Shown one piece after another: positions 1 to 9,313 of a DNA stretch of 35,967 nt. The notes below the pieces were generated by a model. It was not told where the DNA came from and made no database searches. It worked only from the letters and a program-made list of their open reading frames with translations. The position numbers and the translations under genes are program-made. Source of the stretch: JAVVHH01 sp032249615 (GTDB lineage: Bacteria > Pseudomonadota > Alphaproteobacteria > Acetobacterales > Acetobacteraceae); contig JAVVHH010000018.1 in the NCBI GenBank assembly GCA_032249615.1, forward strand, positions 1 to 35,967, given 5' to 3'. Position 1 is the stretch's first letter. Each line of letters opens with the position of its first letter.

Positions 1-719
<719 letters not shown>

Positions 720-726
720 AGCCTGC

Positions 727-750
727 GCGGCTCCCGTTAGAGGGAGCCGC
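727..750. terminator. Bidirectional hairpin between acs and argG
   Basis: A perfect 9-bp stem (GCGGCTCCC / GGGAGCCGC) closes a 6-nt loop between two convergent genes. It begins 7 nt after the acs stop and covers the argG stop codon (737-739), so the last argG codons form one arm. There is no strong T-run on either side, which is common for terminators in high-GC genomes. Its position between convergent stops supports a shared terminator. Confidence 0.65.
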
Positions 751-1966
751 CTCGCCGGCCCGCGCTGGCGCCGAGCCGTAGGCGCAGCGAGTTCAGCTTG
801 ATGAAGCCTTCCGCGTCGACCTGGTTGTAGGCGCCCTCGTCGTCCTCGAAGGTCACGACGCGCATCGAGTAGAGGCTGTTCGGGCTCTCCCGGCCGATGC
901 AGCTGACGTTGCCCTTGTAGAGCTTCAGGCGCACGCGGCCGCTCACGCTACGTTGGCTCTCGTCGATCGCCGCTTGCAGCATGCGTCGCTCCGGACTGAA
1001 CCAGAAGCCGTTGTAGATCAGCTCGGCGTAGCGCGGCATCAGCTCGTCCTTGAGGTGCATCGCCTCCCGGTCGAGCGTGATCGACTCGATCGCGCGGTGA
1101 GCGGGCAGCAGGATGGAGCCGCCCGGCGTTTCGTAGATCCCGCGAGACTTCATGCCGACGAAGCGGTTTTCGACTAGGTCGAGCCGGCCGATACCGTTAG
1201 CGCGGCCGAGTTCGTTCAGCTTGGCCAGCAGCGTGGCCGGCGACAGCTTGACGCCGTCGATGGCGACGGGGTCGCCGCGCTCGAAGTCGATGGTGATCAC
1301 GGTAGCCCGGTCCGGCGCGTCCTCCGGGCGGATGGTGCGCTGATAGACCGTCTCGGGCGCCTCGATCGCGGGGTCCTCGAGCACCTTGCCCTCGGAGGAC
1401 GAGTGCAGCAGGTTCGCGTCGACGCTGAACGGGCTCTCGCCGCGCTTGTCTTTCGCGATCGGGATCTGGTTCCGCTCGGCGAACTCAAGCAGCTTGGTCC
1501 GCGAGGTCAGGTCCCACTCCCGCCACGGCGCGATGACCTTGATGTCGGGTTTGAGCGCGTAATAGGCGATCTCGAAGCGGACTTGGTCGTTGCCCTTGCC
1601 GGTCGCGCCGTGGGCCACCGCATCGGCGCCGACCTGCTCGGCGATCTCGATCTGGCGCTGCGCGATCAGCGGCCGGGCGATGCTGGTGCCGAGCAGGTAT
1701 TGCCCTTCATAGACCGTATTGGCGCGGAACATGGGGAACACGAAGTCTCGGGTGAACGTCTCGCGCAGATCGTCGACGAAGATCTCCTTGACCCCGAACA
1801 TCTCCGCCTTGCGGCGGGCCGGCTCGAGCTCCTCGCCCTGGCCGAGATCGGCGGTGAACGTCACGACCTCGCATTGGTATTCGGTCTGCAGCCAGCGCAG
1901 GATCACACTGGTGTCGAGCCCCCCGGAATAGGCCAGCACCACTTTCTTGACGTCCTTGACGCGCAT
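737..1966 (-). CDS. argG: Argininosuccinate synthase
   Basis: Joins citrulline and aspartate with ATP to make argininosuccinate, the penultimate step of arginine synthesis, in the cytoplasm. The ATP-pyrophosphatase P-loop AYSGGLDTS is at residues 12-20, followed by family blocks such as GKGNDQVRFE, KRGESPFSVDANL and GMKSRGIYETPGG. At 409 residues it has the normal length. I start it at the ATG at 1966, because the upstream in-frame extension to 2005 adds 13 residues unlike the family, while MRVKDVKKVVLAYSGG fits. It lies 46 nt after ppx on the same strand and is probably the last gene of that operon. The carbamoyl phosphate made by carAB elsewhere in the window feeds citrulline synthesis and so indirectly supplies this enzyme. 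Confidence 0.97.
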   Translation of the reverse strand: MRVKDVKKVVLAYSGGLDTSVILRWLQTEYQCEVVTFTADLGQGEELEPARRKAEMFGVKEIFVDDLRETFTRDFVFPMFRANTVYEGQYLLGTSIARPLIAQRQIEIAEQVGADAVAHGATGKGNDQVRFEIAYYALKPDIKVIAPWREWDLTSRTKLLEFAERNQIPIAKDKRGESPFSVDANLLHSSSEGKVLEDPAIEAPETVYQRTIRPEDAPDRATVITIDFERGDPVAIDGVKLSPATLLAKLNELGRANGIGRLDLVENRFVGMKSRGIYETPGGSILLPAHRAIESITLDREAMHLKDELMPRYAELIYNGFWFSPERRMLQAAIDESQRSVSGRVRLKLYKGNVSCIGRESPNSLYSMRVVTFEDDEGAYNQVDAEGFIKLNSLRLRLGASAGRRGGSL

Positions 1967-2012
1967 CTCAAACCGTATTTTCCGTGACAATTCGGCGTAT
2001 CGCACCGCGGCA

Positions 2013-3512
2013 TCAGCCGCAAGGCACCTCGACCGCCGCCGTCAGCCCCAAGCGGTTCGCCAGCCGGTCCAGCCGCCGCTGCACGCCCTCGCCCGCGAAC
2101 ACGCCGGGGCCATCCAGCCGCAGCACGACCCGGCCCGGCTCCAGCCTGACCGCGGCGCCCGTCAGCAAGTCGGGGGTTCCCGCCGAAAGCGTGTAGGCCA
2201 GCCGCAGGGCACACCCCAGCAGTTCCGCCCGCGCGATCGAGGCCGGGTCCAGCAGCGACCGCGCGGTGGTCAGATAGGAGGCGTCCGGCTCCGCCTCGTA
2301 CCGCGTCGCGAGAACAAGGGCCAGGAACGCCCGGGTCGGGTGATCGAAGGGGCCGGGGGCGTAGAGGCTGCGCTGGAAATTGAATTCCGCCCGATACTCC
2401 GGATGGTCGTGGCTGCCGGTGTCGGACATCCAGCAGGCGGCTTGGCGCAAGCGCCGGGCTGTGGCGGTCTCGAAGGGGAACAGCAGCGCAGTCCAGTCGA
2501 TCAGCGCCGGCGGCAGGGTGATGTCGCGGCTCAGCCGCTGCGCATCGTCCTGCACTGCCGTCATCAGCGGGTCCTCCGCCCGCACCGTGGGCGGGACCGC
2601 CTGCATGAACCAGCCCTCGCGGATGCCGTAGGCGCTGAACACCACCTGCTTGGCCCCGGTTGCCCGCAGCAGCCGCCGCAGCACCACGCCCGCGTAGGGG
2701 AGATCGTCCGCACGCCGGCGCGGTGCCCCAGCGAGCTTGCCCGGCGCCGTCGCGAGCAGCGTCAACTCACGCGCCGCGTCCTGCCCGATCGTATAGCAGT
2801 GGACGATGCTCAGCGGGTATTTCACATGCTGCATGTGCATCCGCGCGAGGGCCCGCCAGGCGCCCCCCACGAGATAGAGGCTCCGGTCCGTCCCCTGCCC
2901 CAGCCAGGGCACGTCGCCGAGATCGGCATCCGCCAGGTCGCGCGCGCGCTCGAGATTGCCCTCGGAGCGGTCGGCCAGCCGGATCACGCCCAGCCGCAGC
3001 GTGACCGCGTTGCGCACCCCGTCCGGATCGAGCTGAACCAGCTCGAGCGAGCCGCCCCCGATGTCGGCCAGCACGCCATCAGCGCCGGCAATCCCGCAAT
3101 GCAGCCCGGCCGCGGACAGCTCTGCTTCCTCCTTGCCCGAAAGGACGCGGATGGTCGCGCCCGGCATCTTCTCCTGCAACGCCGCGACGAAGGCCGGGCC
3201 GTTGCTGGCGTCGCGCACCGCCGCGGTCGCCAGCACCTCGAACGGCGCGGCCTGCATCGCGCGCGCGATCACGTGGTAGCGCACCATAACCTTGAGCGCC
3301 TGCGTGACCCCGGCCTCGTTCAACCGCCCGGTGGTCTGCAGCCCTTTGCCGAGCTTCAGCACCGCCTTCTCGTTGAAGATCGGCACCGGGTTGCGCCCCC
3401 TCCCCTCGTAAACGACGAGGCGGACCGAGTTCGACCCCAGATCCACGACGGCGCAGCGCGGGGCGGCGCCGGACATAGCGGCGCCGTAGCGTTCAGATTG
3501 ATCCACGCCCAT
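2013..3512 (-). CDS. ppx: Exopolyphosphatase / guanosine pentaphosphate phosphatase (Ppx/GppA)
   Basis: Releases phosphate from the end of inorganic polyphosphate; family members may also hydrolyse pppGpp. The N-terminal actin-fold ATPase signature AVVDLGSNSVRLVVYEG is present, followed by ATAAVRDASNG and a second glycine block VLADIGGGSLELVQ. A long C-terminal helical region completes a 499-residue protein, close to the usual 500-515. The ATG at 3510-3512 shares one base with the ppk stop (TGATG), which argues for translational coupling. A TTG one codon upstream (3515) and an internal ATG at 3476 (MSGAAPRC) are alternative starts. The neighbour ppk makes the polymer that this enzyme degrades, so the pair forms a polyphosphate synthesis/degradation unit. 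Confidence 0.93.
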   Translation of the reverse strand: MGVDQSERYGAAMSGAAPRCAVVDLGSNSVRLVVYEGRGRNPVPIFNEKAVLKLGKGLQTTGRLNEAGVTQALKVMVRYHVIARAMQAAPFEVLATAAVRDASNGPAFVAALQEKMPGATIRVLSGKEEAELSAAGLHCGIAGADGVLADIGGGSLELVQLDPDGVRNAVTLRLGVIRLADRSEGNLERARDLADADLGDVPWLGQGTDRSLYLVGGAWRALARMHMQHVKYPLSIVHCYTIGQDAARELTLLATAPGKLAGAPRRRADDLPYAGVVLRRLLRATGAKQVVFSAYGIREGWFMQAVPPTVRAEDPLMTAVQDDAQRLSRDITLPPALIDWTALLFPFETATARRLRQAACWMSDTGSHDHPEYRAEFNFQRSLYAPGPFDHPTRAFLALVLATRYEAEPDASYLTTARSLLDPASIARAELLGCALRLAYTLSAGTPDLLTGAAVRLEPGRVVLRLDGPGVFAGEGVQRRLDRLANRLGLTAAVEVPCG

Positions 3513-5731
3513 CAATCCTGGCTGACGCGGTCCTGCTTGCGGGCCGCGGATTGGTGGGTCACCGCGGAGCTGTGCAGCGCCGACCCGCGGCCCGAAAGGG
3601 ACGGGTTCGTCATGAAGTAGTCATGCGCCGACACCGGGCGCGGGCCGGGGGCGACCCGGCGCCACGCGCCATCCGGGCCCAGCTCCCACGATTGCAAATT
3701 GTCGCGCAGGTTCACCACCATGATCTGGTCCAGCACCTGCGCGTGCACCGTCGCGTTATGGATCGGCACCAGCGCCTCCACCCGCCACTCCATGCTGCGC
3801 GCCATCCAGTCGGCGCTGCTGATGAACACTTTCGCGTTGTGGCTCGGCATCCGGTGTCCGTTGCCGAACGCGTAGATGCGGCTGTGCTCGAGGAACCGCC
3901 CGACGATGCTCTTGACCCGGATGTTCTCCGAGAGCCCCGGCACCCCCGGCCGCAGGCAGCAGATGCCACGGATGACGCACATGACATGCACCCCGGCGGC
4001 CGATGCCGCATAGAGTCGGTCGATCAGCTTGTCGTCAACGAGGCTGTTCATCTTGAGCCAGATCGTGGCCGGCTTGCCCGCCTGGGCGAACGCGATTTCG
4101 GCGTCGATCAGCTCCTCGACGGTGCCGCGGATGGTCAGCGGGCTGAACGCAAGGCTGTCCATCTTCTCCGGCTTGGCATAGCCGGTCATGTAATTGAATA
4201 GCCGCGCGCTATCGCGGCACAGGTCTGGGTCGGAGGTGAAGAAACTCAGATCGGTGTAGATTCGGGCCGTGATCGGGTGGTAGTTGCCGGTCCCGAAATG
4301 CGCGTAGCTGCGCATGATCGGCCCCTCGCGCCGCACCACCAGCGACAGCTTGGCATGCGTCTTCAGCTCGACGAAGCCATACACCACCTGCACACCGGCC
4401 GCCTCCATCGTGCGGGCCAGCCGGATGTTGGCCTCCTCGTCGAACCGCGCCCGCAACTCCACCATCGCGGTCACGGACTTGCCGGCTTCCGCCGCCTCGA
4501 TCAGCGCCTTGACGATGGGGCTGTCCCGGCTAGTACGGTACAGCGTCTGCTTGACGGCGACCACGTTCGGGTCGGCGGCGGCCTGGCGCAGGAACTGCAG
4601 CACGACGTCGAAGCTCTCGAACGGGTGGTGGACGATGATGTCCTTGGCCCGGATGGCCGCAAAGCAGTCGCCGGCGAAGTCGCGGATCCGCTCGGGGAAG
4701 CGCGGCGTGTAGGGCGGAAATAGCAGGTCGGGCCGGTCGTCGGTGATCATCTGCCTCAGGTCGGCCGCCCCGAGGAAGCCGTTCTGCACCGTGACCTCCT
4801 CGCCCGGCACCGTTTGGTCGTCGACCTCGATCTCGTCGACCACCAGCGCGCGCAGGTCTTCCGGCATACACGTGTTGACGACGAGATGGATCGCAACGCC
4901 CCGCCGCCGCCGCTTCAGCGCCGTCTCGTAGGAGCGGACCAGGTCTTCGGCCTCTTCCTCGAATTCGACCCCGGTGTCGCGGATCAGCCGGAACATCCCG
5001 CTGCCCTGCACGGTAAAGCCGGGAAACAGCCGGTCGAGGAACATGCCCACCAGGTCCTCGAGGAGCAGGAAGCGTATTCCCTTTCGCACCGGGTCGCTCG
5101 GCAGGCGGATGAAGCGTTCGATCGTCGCGGGCAGCGGGATCAGCGCCTGCATCCCGTGCCCGTCTTCGGCCCGGTGCAGCTTCAGCACGATCACGAGGCC
5201 CATGTTGGGGATGAAGGGGAACGGGTGCGCCGGGTCAATCGCGAGCGGGGTCAGCACCGGGAACACCCGGTCCATGAACCAGTGGTCGAGCCAGGCGCGG
5301 TCATCGGGGCCCAACGTATTGGTGTCGCAAAGGCGCACGCCCGCCTCGGCAAGCTGCTTCCGCAGGTCGTGCCAAACGCGCTGCTGCGATTCGATCAGCA
5401 CCTGCGCCCGCGTCTGGATCGCCTCCAGCTGCTGCCCGGCCGTCCGCCCGTCCGCACTCACGGCGGCGACCCCGGCCTTCGCCTGCCCGATCAGGCCGGC
5501 GACGCGGACGCTGAAGAACTCGTCCAGGTTGCTGGCGCTGATCGACAGAAACCGCAGCCGTTCCAGCAGCGGATGGCGAGGGTTCTCCGCCTCCTCCACG
5601 ACCCGGTGGTTGAAGTCGAGCCACGAGACTTCGCGGTTGATGAAGCGGTCCGGGCTGTCGCTCGTGAACGCCGGCGACAAGGGGCCGGGCGCGGGGGCCG
5701 GGGTGGTCCGGGCGGCTCTGACGCTGGTCAC
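3512..5731 (-). CDS. ppk: Polyphosphate kinase 1
   Basis: Polymerises the gamma-phosphate of ATP into inorganic polyphosphate, reversibly. The 739-residue protein shows the family order: an N-terminal helical domain with FINREVSWLDFNHRVVEEA and SASNLDEFFSVRVAGL, a head domain, then two phospholipase-D-like domains. The autophosphorylation region is visible as ELKTHAKLSLVVRREG, followed by YAHFGTGNYHP; the conserved histidines of PPK1 lie in these two segments. The start is GTG at 5731, overlapping the hda stop as GTGA and preceded by GGAGGAG about 9 nt upstream. Its stop overlaps the ppx start by one base. Placing hda, ppk and ppx in one tightly overlapping operon puts replication-initiation control and polyphosphate turnover under the same transcript. 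Confidence 0.97.
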   Translation of the reverse strand: MTSVRAARTTPAPAPGPLSPAFTSDSPDRFINREVSWLDFNHRVVEEAENPRHPLLERLRFLSISASNLDEFFSVRVAGLIGQAKAGVAAVSADGRTAGQQLEAIQTRAQVLIESQQRVWHDLRKQLAEAGVRLCDTNTLGPDDRAWLDHWFMDRVFPVLTPLAIDPAHPFPFIPNMGLVIVLKLHRAEDGHGMQALIPLPATIERFIRLPSDPVRKGIRFLLLEDLVGMFLDRLFPGFTVQGSGMFRLIRDTGVEFEEEAEDLVRSYETALKRRRRGVAIHLVVNTCMPEDLRALVVDEIEVDDQTVPGEEVTVQNGFLGAADLRQMITDDRPDLLFPPYTPRFPERIRDFAGDCFAAIRAKDIIVHHPFESFDVVLQFLRQAAADPNVVAVKQTLYRTSRDSPIVKALIEAAEAGKSVTAMVELRARFDEEANIRLARTMEAAGVQVVYGFVELKTHAKLSLVVRREGPIMRSYAHFGTGNYHPITARIYTDLSFFTSDPDLCRDSARLFNYMTGYAKPEKMDSLAFSPLTIRGTVEELIDAEIAFAQAGKPATIWLKMNSLVDDKLIDRLYAASAAGVHVMCVIRGICCLRPGVPGLSENIRVKSIVGRFLEHSRIYAFGNGHRMPSHNAKVFISSADWMARSMEWRVEALVPIHNATVHAQVLDQIMVVNLRDNLQSWELGPDGAWRRVAPGPRPVSAHDYFMTNPSLSGRGSALHSSAVTHQSAARKQDRVSQD

Positions 5732-6411
5732 GAGGGAGTCTCCTCCAGGGGGTCGGCGACGAACAGATCGGCAAGGCAGCCGGCCGCAAGAGGGCGAGAG
5801 ATGCTCGATTGGGCGGCGAGCGCCGCCGCGTCAAGCCGTCCGACCGCCTCGCGCACGGCGCCCGCGGTGCGCGGCAGCCGGGTCAGGACGTAGCGCTGCA
5901 CGGCTGCCGACACGATCAGCTGCCGCTTCGAGAGCAGCTTGGCCAGCAGCGCCCCCAGCATGGCGTCGTCCGGCGCGCCGAGCTCGATGGCGACCGTCGC
6001 CCGCAGCCGGCTGGCGAGGTCCGGCAGGCCGATGCGAGACCGGGCCGGCGGCAACCGCGAGGTCACCAGCAACCGGTGTCCGGTTTCCGCGGCCGCGTTG
6101 AGGACATGCAGCAGGGCTTCTTCCGAGGGCGCCAGGTCGGCATCGTCGATCGCGACCGCGCCCTCGGGCCAGAACGGCTCATTGAGAAGCGGCCCGGCCA
6201 CGATGGTGGCCCCGTGCTCCCGCGCCCATACATGCAGCAGATGCGTCTTGCCCGTGCCCGGGCCACCCCACAGCCCCAGCCGGTCCTGCGGCCAAACCCG
6301 GCCGCGGGCAAGCATCTCGAGCGCGAGCCGAACGCCGTCGTGCGGTAGCAGGTCGGCCGCGTCCAGCCCCGGGCGGTGCGGCAGCGCCAGCGCGAGTTGG
6401 CCCTCATTCAT
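5728..6411 (-). CDS. hda: DnaA-related regulatory inactivation protein (Hda/HdaA)
   Basis: Hda-type proteins bind the DNA-loaded sliding clamp and stimulate ATP hydrolysis by DnaA, limiting re-initiation of replication. This 227-residue protein has the expected parts. QLALAL sits at residues 5-10, where Hda proteins carry the clamp-binding hexapeptide. A Walker A motif GGPGTGKT is at about 49-56, a Walker B-like VAIDDAD follows, and an AAA+ lid with a box VII-like region comes near the end. It lacks the DnaA C-terminal DNA-binding domain. The start chosen is the ATG at 6411, 8 nt inside the end of the permease gene; the longer upstream reading to 6516 would run through that gene. It ends in a GTGA overlap with ppk. 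Alphaproteobacterial HdaA is the close model. Confidence 0.88.
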   Translation of the reverse strand: MNEGQLALALPHRPGLDAADLLPHDGVRLALEMLARGRVWPQDRLGLWGGPGTGKTHLLHVWAREHGATIVAGPLLNEPFWPEGAVAIDDADLAPSEEALLHVLNAAAETGHRLLVTSRLPPARSRIGLPDLASRLRATVAIELGAPDDAMLGALLAKLLSKRQLIVSAAVQRYVLTRLPRTAGAVREAVGRLDAAALAAQSSISRPLAAGCLADLFVADPLEETPS

Positions 6412-7549
6412 GGTGGGGCGGCTCGAGGTAGATCGGGCTCGCCAGGTAGCGCCGAAGCCAGAACCGGGCCAGCACGCCCAAAGCCGCGGCGACCGGCACC
6501 GCCAGCAGCACGCCAAGGAACCCGAAAGCCGCCCCGCCCGCGAACAGCGCGAAGATCACCCACACCGCATGCAGCTCGACCCGGTCGCCGAGAAAGCGTG
6601 GGTAGATCACGTACCCCTCGAGCACCTGCCCGACCACGAACACCGAGGCGACGACGGTCACCCCCTGCCAGTGGAACTGCGCCAGGGCCAGCGCAATGCT
6701 GGCAATGCCGCCCGTCACGCTGCCGACATATGGGATGAACGACAGCAGCCCGGCGGCCATGCCGACGATCAAGCCGAGATCGAGGCCCACCATCGTGAGC
6801 GTCAGCGCGTAAAACGCCGCCAGCAGCACGCAGCAGATCGCCTGTCCGCGCAGCCACGCCGACAGGATCCGGTCGACCTCACGCCCCTGCGCCCGCAGCA
6901 CGCCCACGTAGCGGCGCGGCAGCCAGCTATCCAGCCGCGCCACCGCGCGCCGCCAGTCGCGCAGGAGATAGAACGCAACCACCGGGGTCACGACGACGAG
7001 TGAGAGCACGCTGAACAGCGCGAACCCGCTGCTGACGATCCGGGTCAGCGTGCCGGCCACCCATCCCAGCATGGCGCCCGCCTGTCCGGCCACGAGGTCG
7101 CGCAGCTTCTCGTCGACATAGGCGGAGCCGAGCCCCTCCTGCAGCCGATGCACCACATCGCCCGCCCAATCCCGGATATCGACCACGTAGTATGGCGCCC
7201 GGCTGACGAGCAGCCCGATCTGCGCCAGCAGCAGCGGATACAGCAGCAGCGCGAACAGCAGCATGGCCGCGAGCAGGGCCACGATCATGATCCCCGCCGC
7301 CAGGCCGCGCGGCATGCCGAGCCGGGTGAGCCGGGTCGTCGGCGGATCGAGGAAGTAGGCCAGGCACGCCGCGGCCACGAACGGCAGCAGGATGGAGGAG
7401 AACAGCCACAGCGCGACGCAGGTCGCCGCCAGAAGGCCGAGCATGAGGCCGAAGCGCTGCCGCGTGGTGGTGTGCGAGGGGGCGGGCACGAACCGTTCCG
7501 GGAACTCGCCGGCTTGCTCGATTTCGGCGCCGAGGATCGGGCGGCTCAT
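6404..7549 (-). CDS. AI-2E family (PerM/YdiK-type) membrane permease
   Basis: A 381-residue integral membrane protein of the AI-2E transporter family. The substrate cannot be read from the sequence, and members include autoinducer-2 exporters and permeases of unknown cargo. Hydrophobic segments begin with LMLGLLAATCVALWLFSSIL, followed by the family-typical FLDPPTTRL, several further helices, a glycine-rich FIPYVGSVTGGIASI segment, and a closing pair including the FLGVLLAVPVAAALGVLARF helix. The start is the ATG at 7549, which overlaps the end of the phosphatidyltransferase gene as ATGA. A much longer in-frame reading upstream to 8971 runs antisense through other genes and is not real. The stop overlaps the hda start by 8 nt. 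Confidence 0.9.
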   Translation of the reverse strand: MSRPILGAEIEQAGEFPERFVPAPSHTTTRQRFGLMLGLLAATCVALWLFSSILLPFVAAACLAYFLDPPTTRLTRLGMPRGLAAGIMIVALLAAMLLFALLLYPLLLAQIGLLVSRAPYYVVDIRDWAGDVVHRLQEGLGSAYVDEKLRDLVAGQAGAMLGWVAGTLTRIVSSGFALFSVLSLVVVTPVVAFYLLRDWRRAVARLDSWLPRRYVGVLRAQGREVDRILSAWLRGQAICCVLLAAFYALTLTMVGLDLGLIVGMAAGLLSFIPYVGSVTGGIASIALALAQFHWQGVTVVASVFVVGQVLEGYVIYPRFLGDRVELHAVWVIFALFAGGAAFGFLGVLLAVPVAAALGVLARFWLRRYLASPIYLEPPHHE

Positions 7550-8160
7550 GCCATCGCCTCGCGGATGTAGGCCGCCGACGAGAGCAGCGTCGTCGCCGCG
7601 ACCGCCCAAATCAACAGCTGCAGAATCGTCTCGCCCGGCAGATCGAACCCCCGCAGCAGCAGCGCCACCGCCACCAGCAGCAATTGCAGCGCCGTGTTCA
7701 CCTTCGAGACGGCCAGCGGCCGCATGCGCACCCGCACGGCGCGGAGCCACAGCACCAGCAATCCCCCGATGATGAGCAGGTCGCGCGCGACCGTCAGCCC
7801 GGCGAGCCACACCGGCAGGATGCCCAGGGCGGCCAAGGTCAGGAACATGGCCATCAGCAGGGCCTTGTCGGCCGCCGGGTCGAGGATCGCGCCGAGCGCG
7901 CTGCCGCCCCACCGGCGCGCCAGCCAGCCATCGATGGCGTCGGACACCCCCGCGGCGCTGAACACGACGAAGGTCGCCGCCAGGTGGTGACGCAACGCGA
8001 GCCACACGGCGACCGGCACCGCGCACAGCCGGGCCAGGCTGATCGCGTTGGGCAGATTGACCACGTCGCCGCGCCACGAGCGCGCCACGGTTTCGGGCTC
8101 GGACCCGGCTCGTGTTGCTGGGTCCGCACGGCTGTGGTTGTGTCCGGCAAGGCCGCTCAT
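7546..8160 (-). CDS. CDP-alcohol phosphatidyltransferase (PgsA/cardiolipin synthase-like)
   Basis: Transfers a phosphatidyl group from a CDP-diacylglycerol-type donor to an alcohol acceptor in phospholipid synthesis, at the inner membrane. The 204-residue protein has the CDP-OH-P signature at residues 74-98: SDAIDGWLARRW followed by GAILDPAADKA, with aspartates 74, 77, 94 and 98. The gap between the AR pair and the next conserved glycine is seven residues; eight is more usual, so the acceptor cannot be guessed safely. Transmembrane helices surround the motif. PgsA (glycerol phosphate) or a eukaryotic-type cardiolipin synthase are the likely alternatives. The start is ATG at 8160; the conserved region begins only at VVNLPNAIS (residue 33), so a shorter start there is possible. 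It heads a six-gene minus-strand operon and is divergent from purM. Confidence 0.85.
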   Translation of the reverse strand: MSGLAGHNHSRADPATRAGSEPETVARSWRGDVVNLPNAISLARLCAVPVAVWLALRHHLAATFVVFSAAGVSDAIDGWLARRWGGSALGAILDPAADKALLMAMFLTLAALGILPVWLAGLTVARDLLIIGGLLVLWLRAVRVRMRPLAVSKVNTALQLLLVAVALLLRGFDLPGETILQLLIWAVAATTLLSSAAYIREAMA

Positions 8161-8272
8161 TCGCGCAGTCTATCCGCCTCCCGAGACAGAGTCTTTCCCG
8201 ATGAGCCGTTCCCCCACCGACAATTCGATGACGAAGCGTGACGAGGCCGCCAGCCCGCCGGGTGGAAACGCG

Positions 8273-9313
8273 ATGACATACCGCGGCGCCGGCGTCGACA
8301 TCGAGGCCGGCGACGCGCTGGTCGACCGGATCAAGCCGCTCGCCCGCAGCACCGGCCGGGTCGGCACCATGGGCGGCCTCGGCGGCTTCGGCGCGCTGTT
8401 CGACCTCAGGGCCGCCGGCTTCCGCGACCCGGTGCTCGTCAGCACCACCGACGGCGTCGGCACCAAATTGAAGGTCGCCATCGATGTCGGACTGCACGAC
8501 ACCGTCGGCATCGACCTCGTCGCCATGTGCGTCAACGATCTGGTGGTTCAAGGGGCGGACCCCTTGTTCTTCCTCGATTATTTTGCCACCGGCGCGCTCG
8601 ACGTGGCGCATGCCGCTAGCGTGGTCGCGGGCATCGCCGAGGGCTGCCGGCAGGCCGGGTGCGCGCTGGTCGGCGGGGAAACCGCCGAGATGCCCGGCCT
8701 CTACCGCGGCGGCGATTACGATCTGGCCGGCTTCAGCGTCGGCGCCGCCGAGCGCGAGAACCTGCTGCCCGCAGGCGTGGCTCCGGGCGACACCATCCTG
8801 GGCCTGCCCAGCAGCGGGGTGCACAGCAACGGCTTCTCGCTCGTCCGCCGCATCGTCGAGGCCAGCGGCCTCGATTGGAGCAGCCCGGCCCCGTTCGACC
8901 CCGCGCGCCCGCTCGGCACCGCCCTGCTCGACCCGACCCGGATCTACGTGCGGCCGATGCTCGCGCTGCACCGGGCCGGTCTACTGCGCGCGGCGGCGCA
9001 CATCACCGGCGGCGGCCTGCCCGGCAACGTGCCCCGCGCGCTGCCGCCGGATACGCGGGCCACCCTGGATGCCAGCCTGTGGAAGGTGCCGCCGGTCTTC
9101 CGGTGGCTCGCAGGGGTAGGCGGCGTCGCCCATGCGGAGATGCTGCGCGTGTTCAACTGCGGCATCGGCATGGTGCTGATCGTGCAGGACCCGGACGCCG
9201 CGCTGGCGCTGTTGTCCGAGCAGGGCGAGGCGGCGATCGTCATCGGCCGGGTCGAGGCGGCCGAAGGCGAGCCGCGCGCGGATGTCCTGACCCCGGATGG
9301 CTGGCTGGCGTGA
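8273..9313 (+). CDS. purM: Phosphoribosylformylglycinamidine cyclo-ligase (AIR synthetase)
   Basis: Closes the imidazole ring to give aminoimidazole ribonucleotide, step five of purine synthesis. Family blocks are clear: YRGAGVDIEAGDALVDRIK, LVSTTDGVGTKLKVA, DLVAMCVNDLVVQGADPLFFLDY, GGETAEMPG, LPSSGVHSNGFSLVR and HITGGGLPGN. From the ATG at 8273 the protein has 346 residues, matching the usual 345-350. This start has a GGTGGA about 6 nt upstream. In-frame ATGs at 8228 and 8201 also exist but lack a convincing ribosome site, so the start is uncertain by up to 24 residues. It overlaps purN by 4 nt (GTGA). The promoter must lie in the short gap shared with the divergent phosphatidyltransferase gene. 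Confidence 0.96.
   Translation: MTYRGAGVDIEAGDALVDRIKPLARSTGRVGTMGGLGGFGALFDLRAAGFRDPVLVSTTDGVGTKLKVAIDVGLHDTVGIDLVAMCVNDLVVQGADPLFFLDYFATGALDVAHAASVVAGIAEGCRQAGCALVGGETAEMPGLYRGGDYDLAGFSVGAAERENLLPAGVAPGDTILGLPSSGVHSNGFSLVRRIVEASGLDWSSPAPFDPARPLGTALLDPTRIYVRPMLALHRAGLLRAAAHITGGGLPGNVPRALPPDTRATLDASLWKVPPVFRWLAGVGGVAHAEMLRVFNCGIGMVLIVQDPDAALALLSEQGEAAIVIGRVEAAEGEPRADVLTPDGWLA

Noticed and set aside
7550..8971. Upstream extension of the AI-2E permease frame
   Set aside because: It runs through the phosphatidyltransferase gene and antisense to purM; the permease homology begins after ATG 7549.
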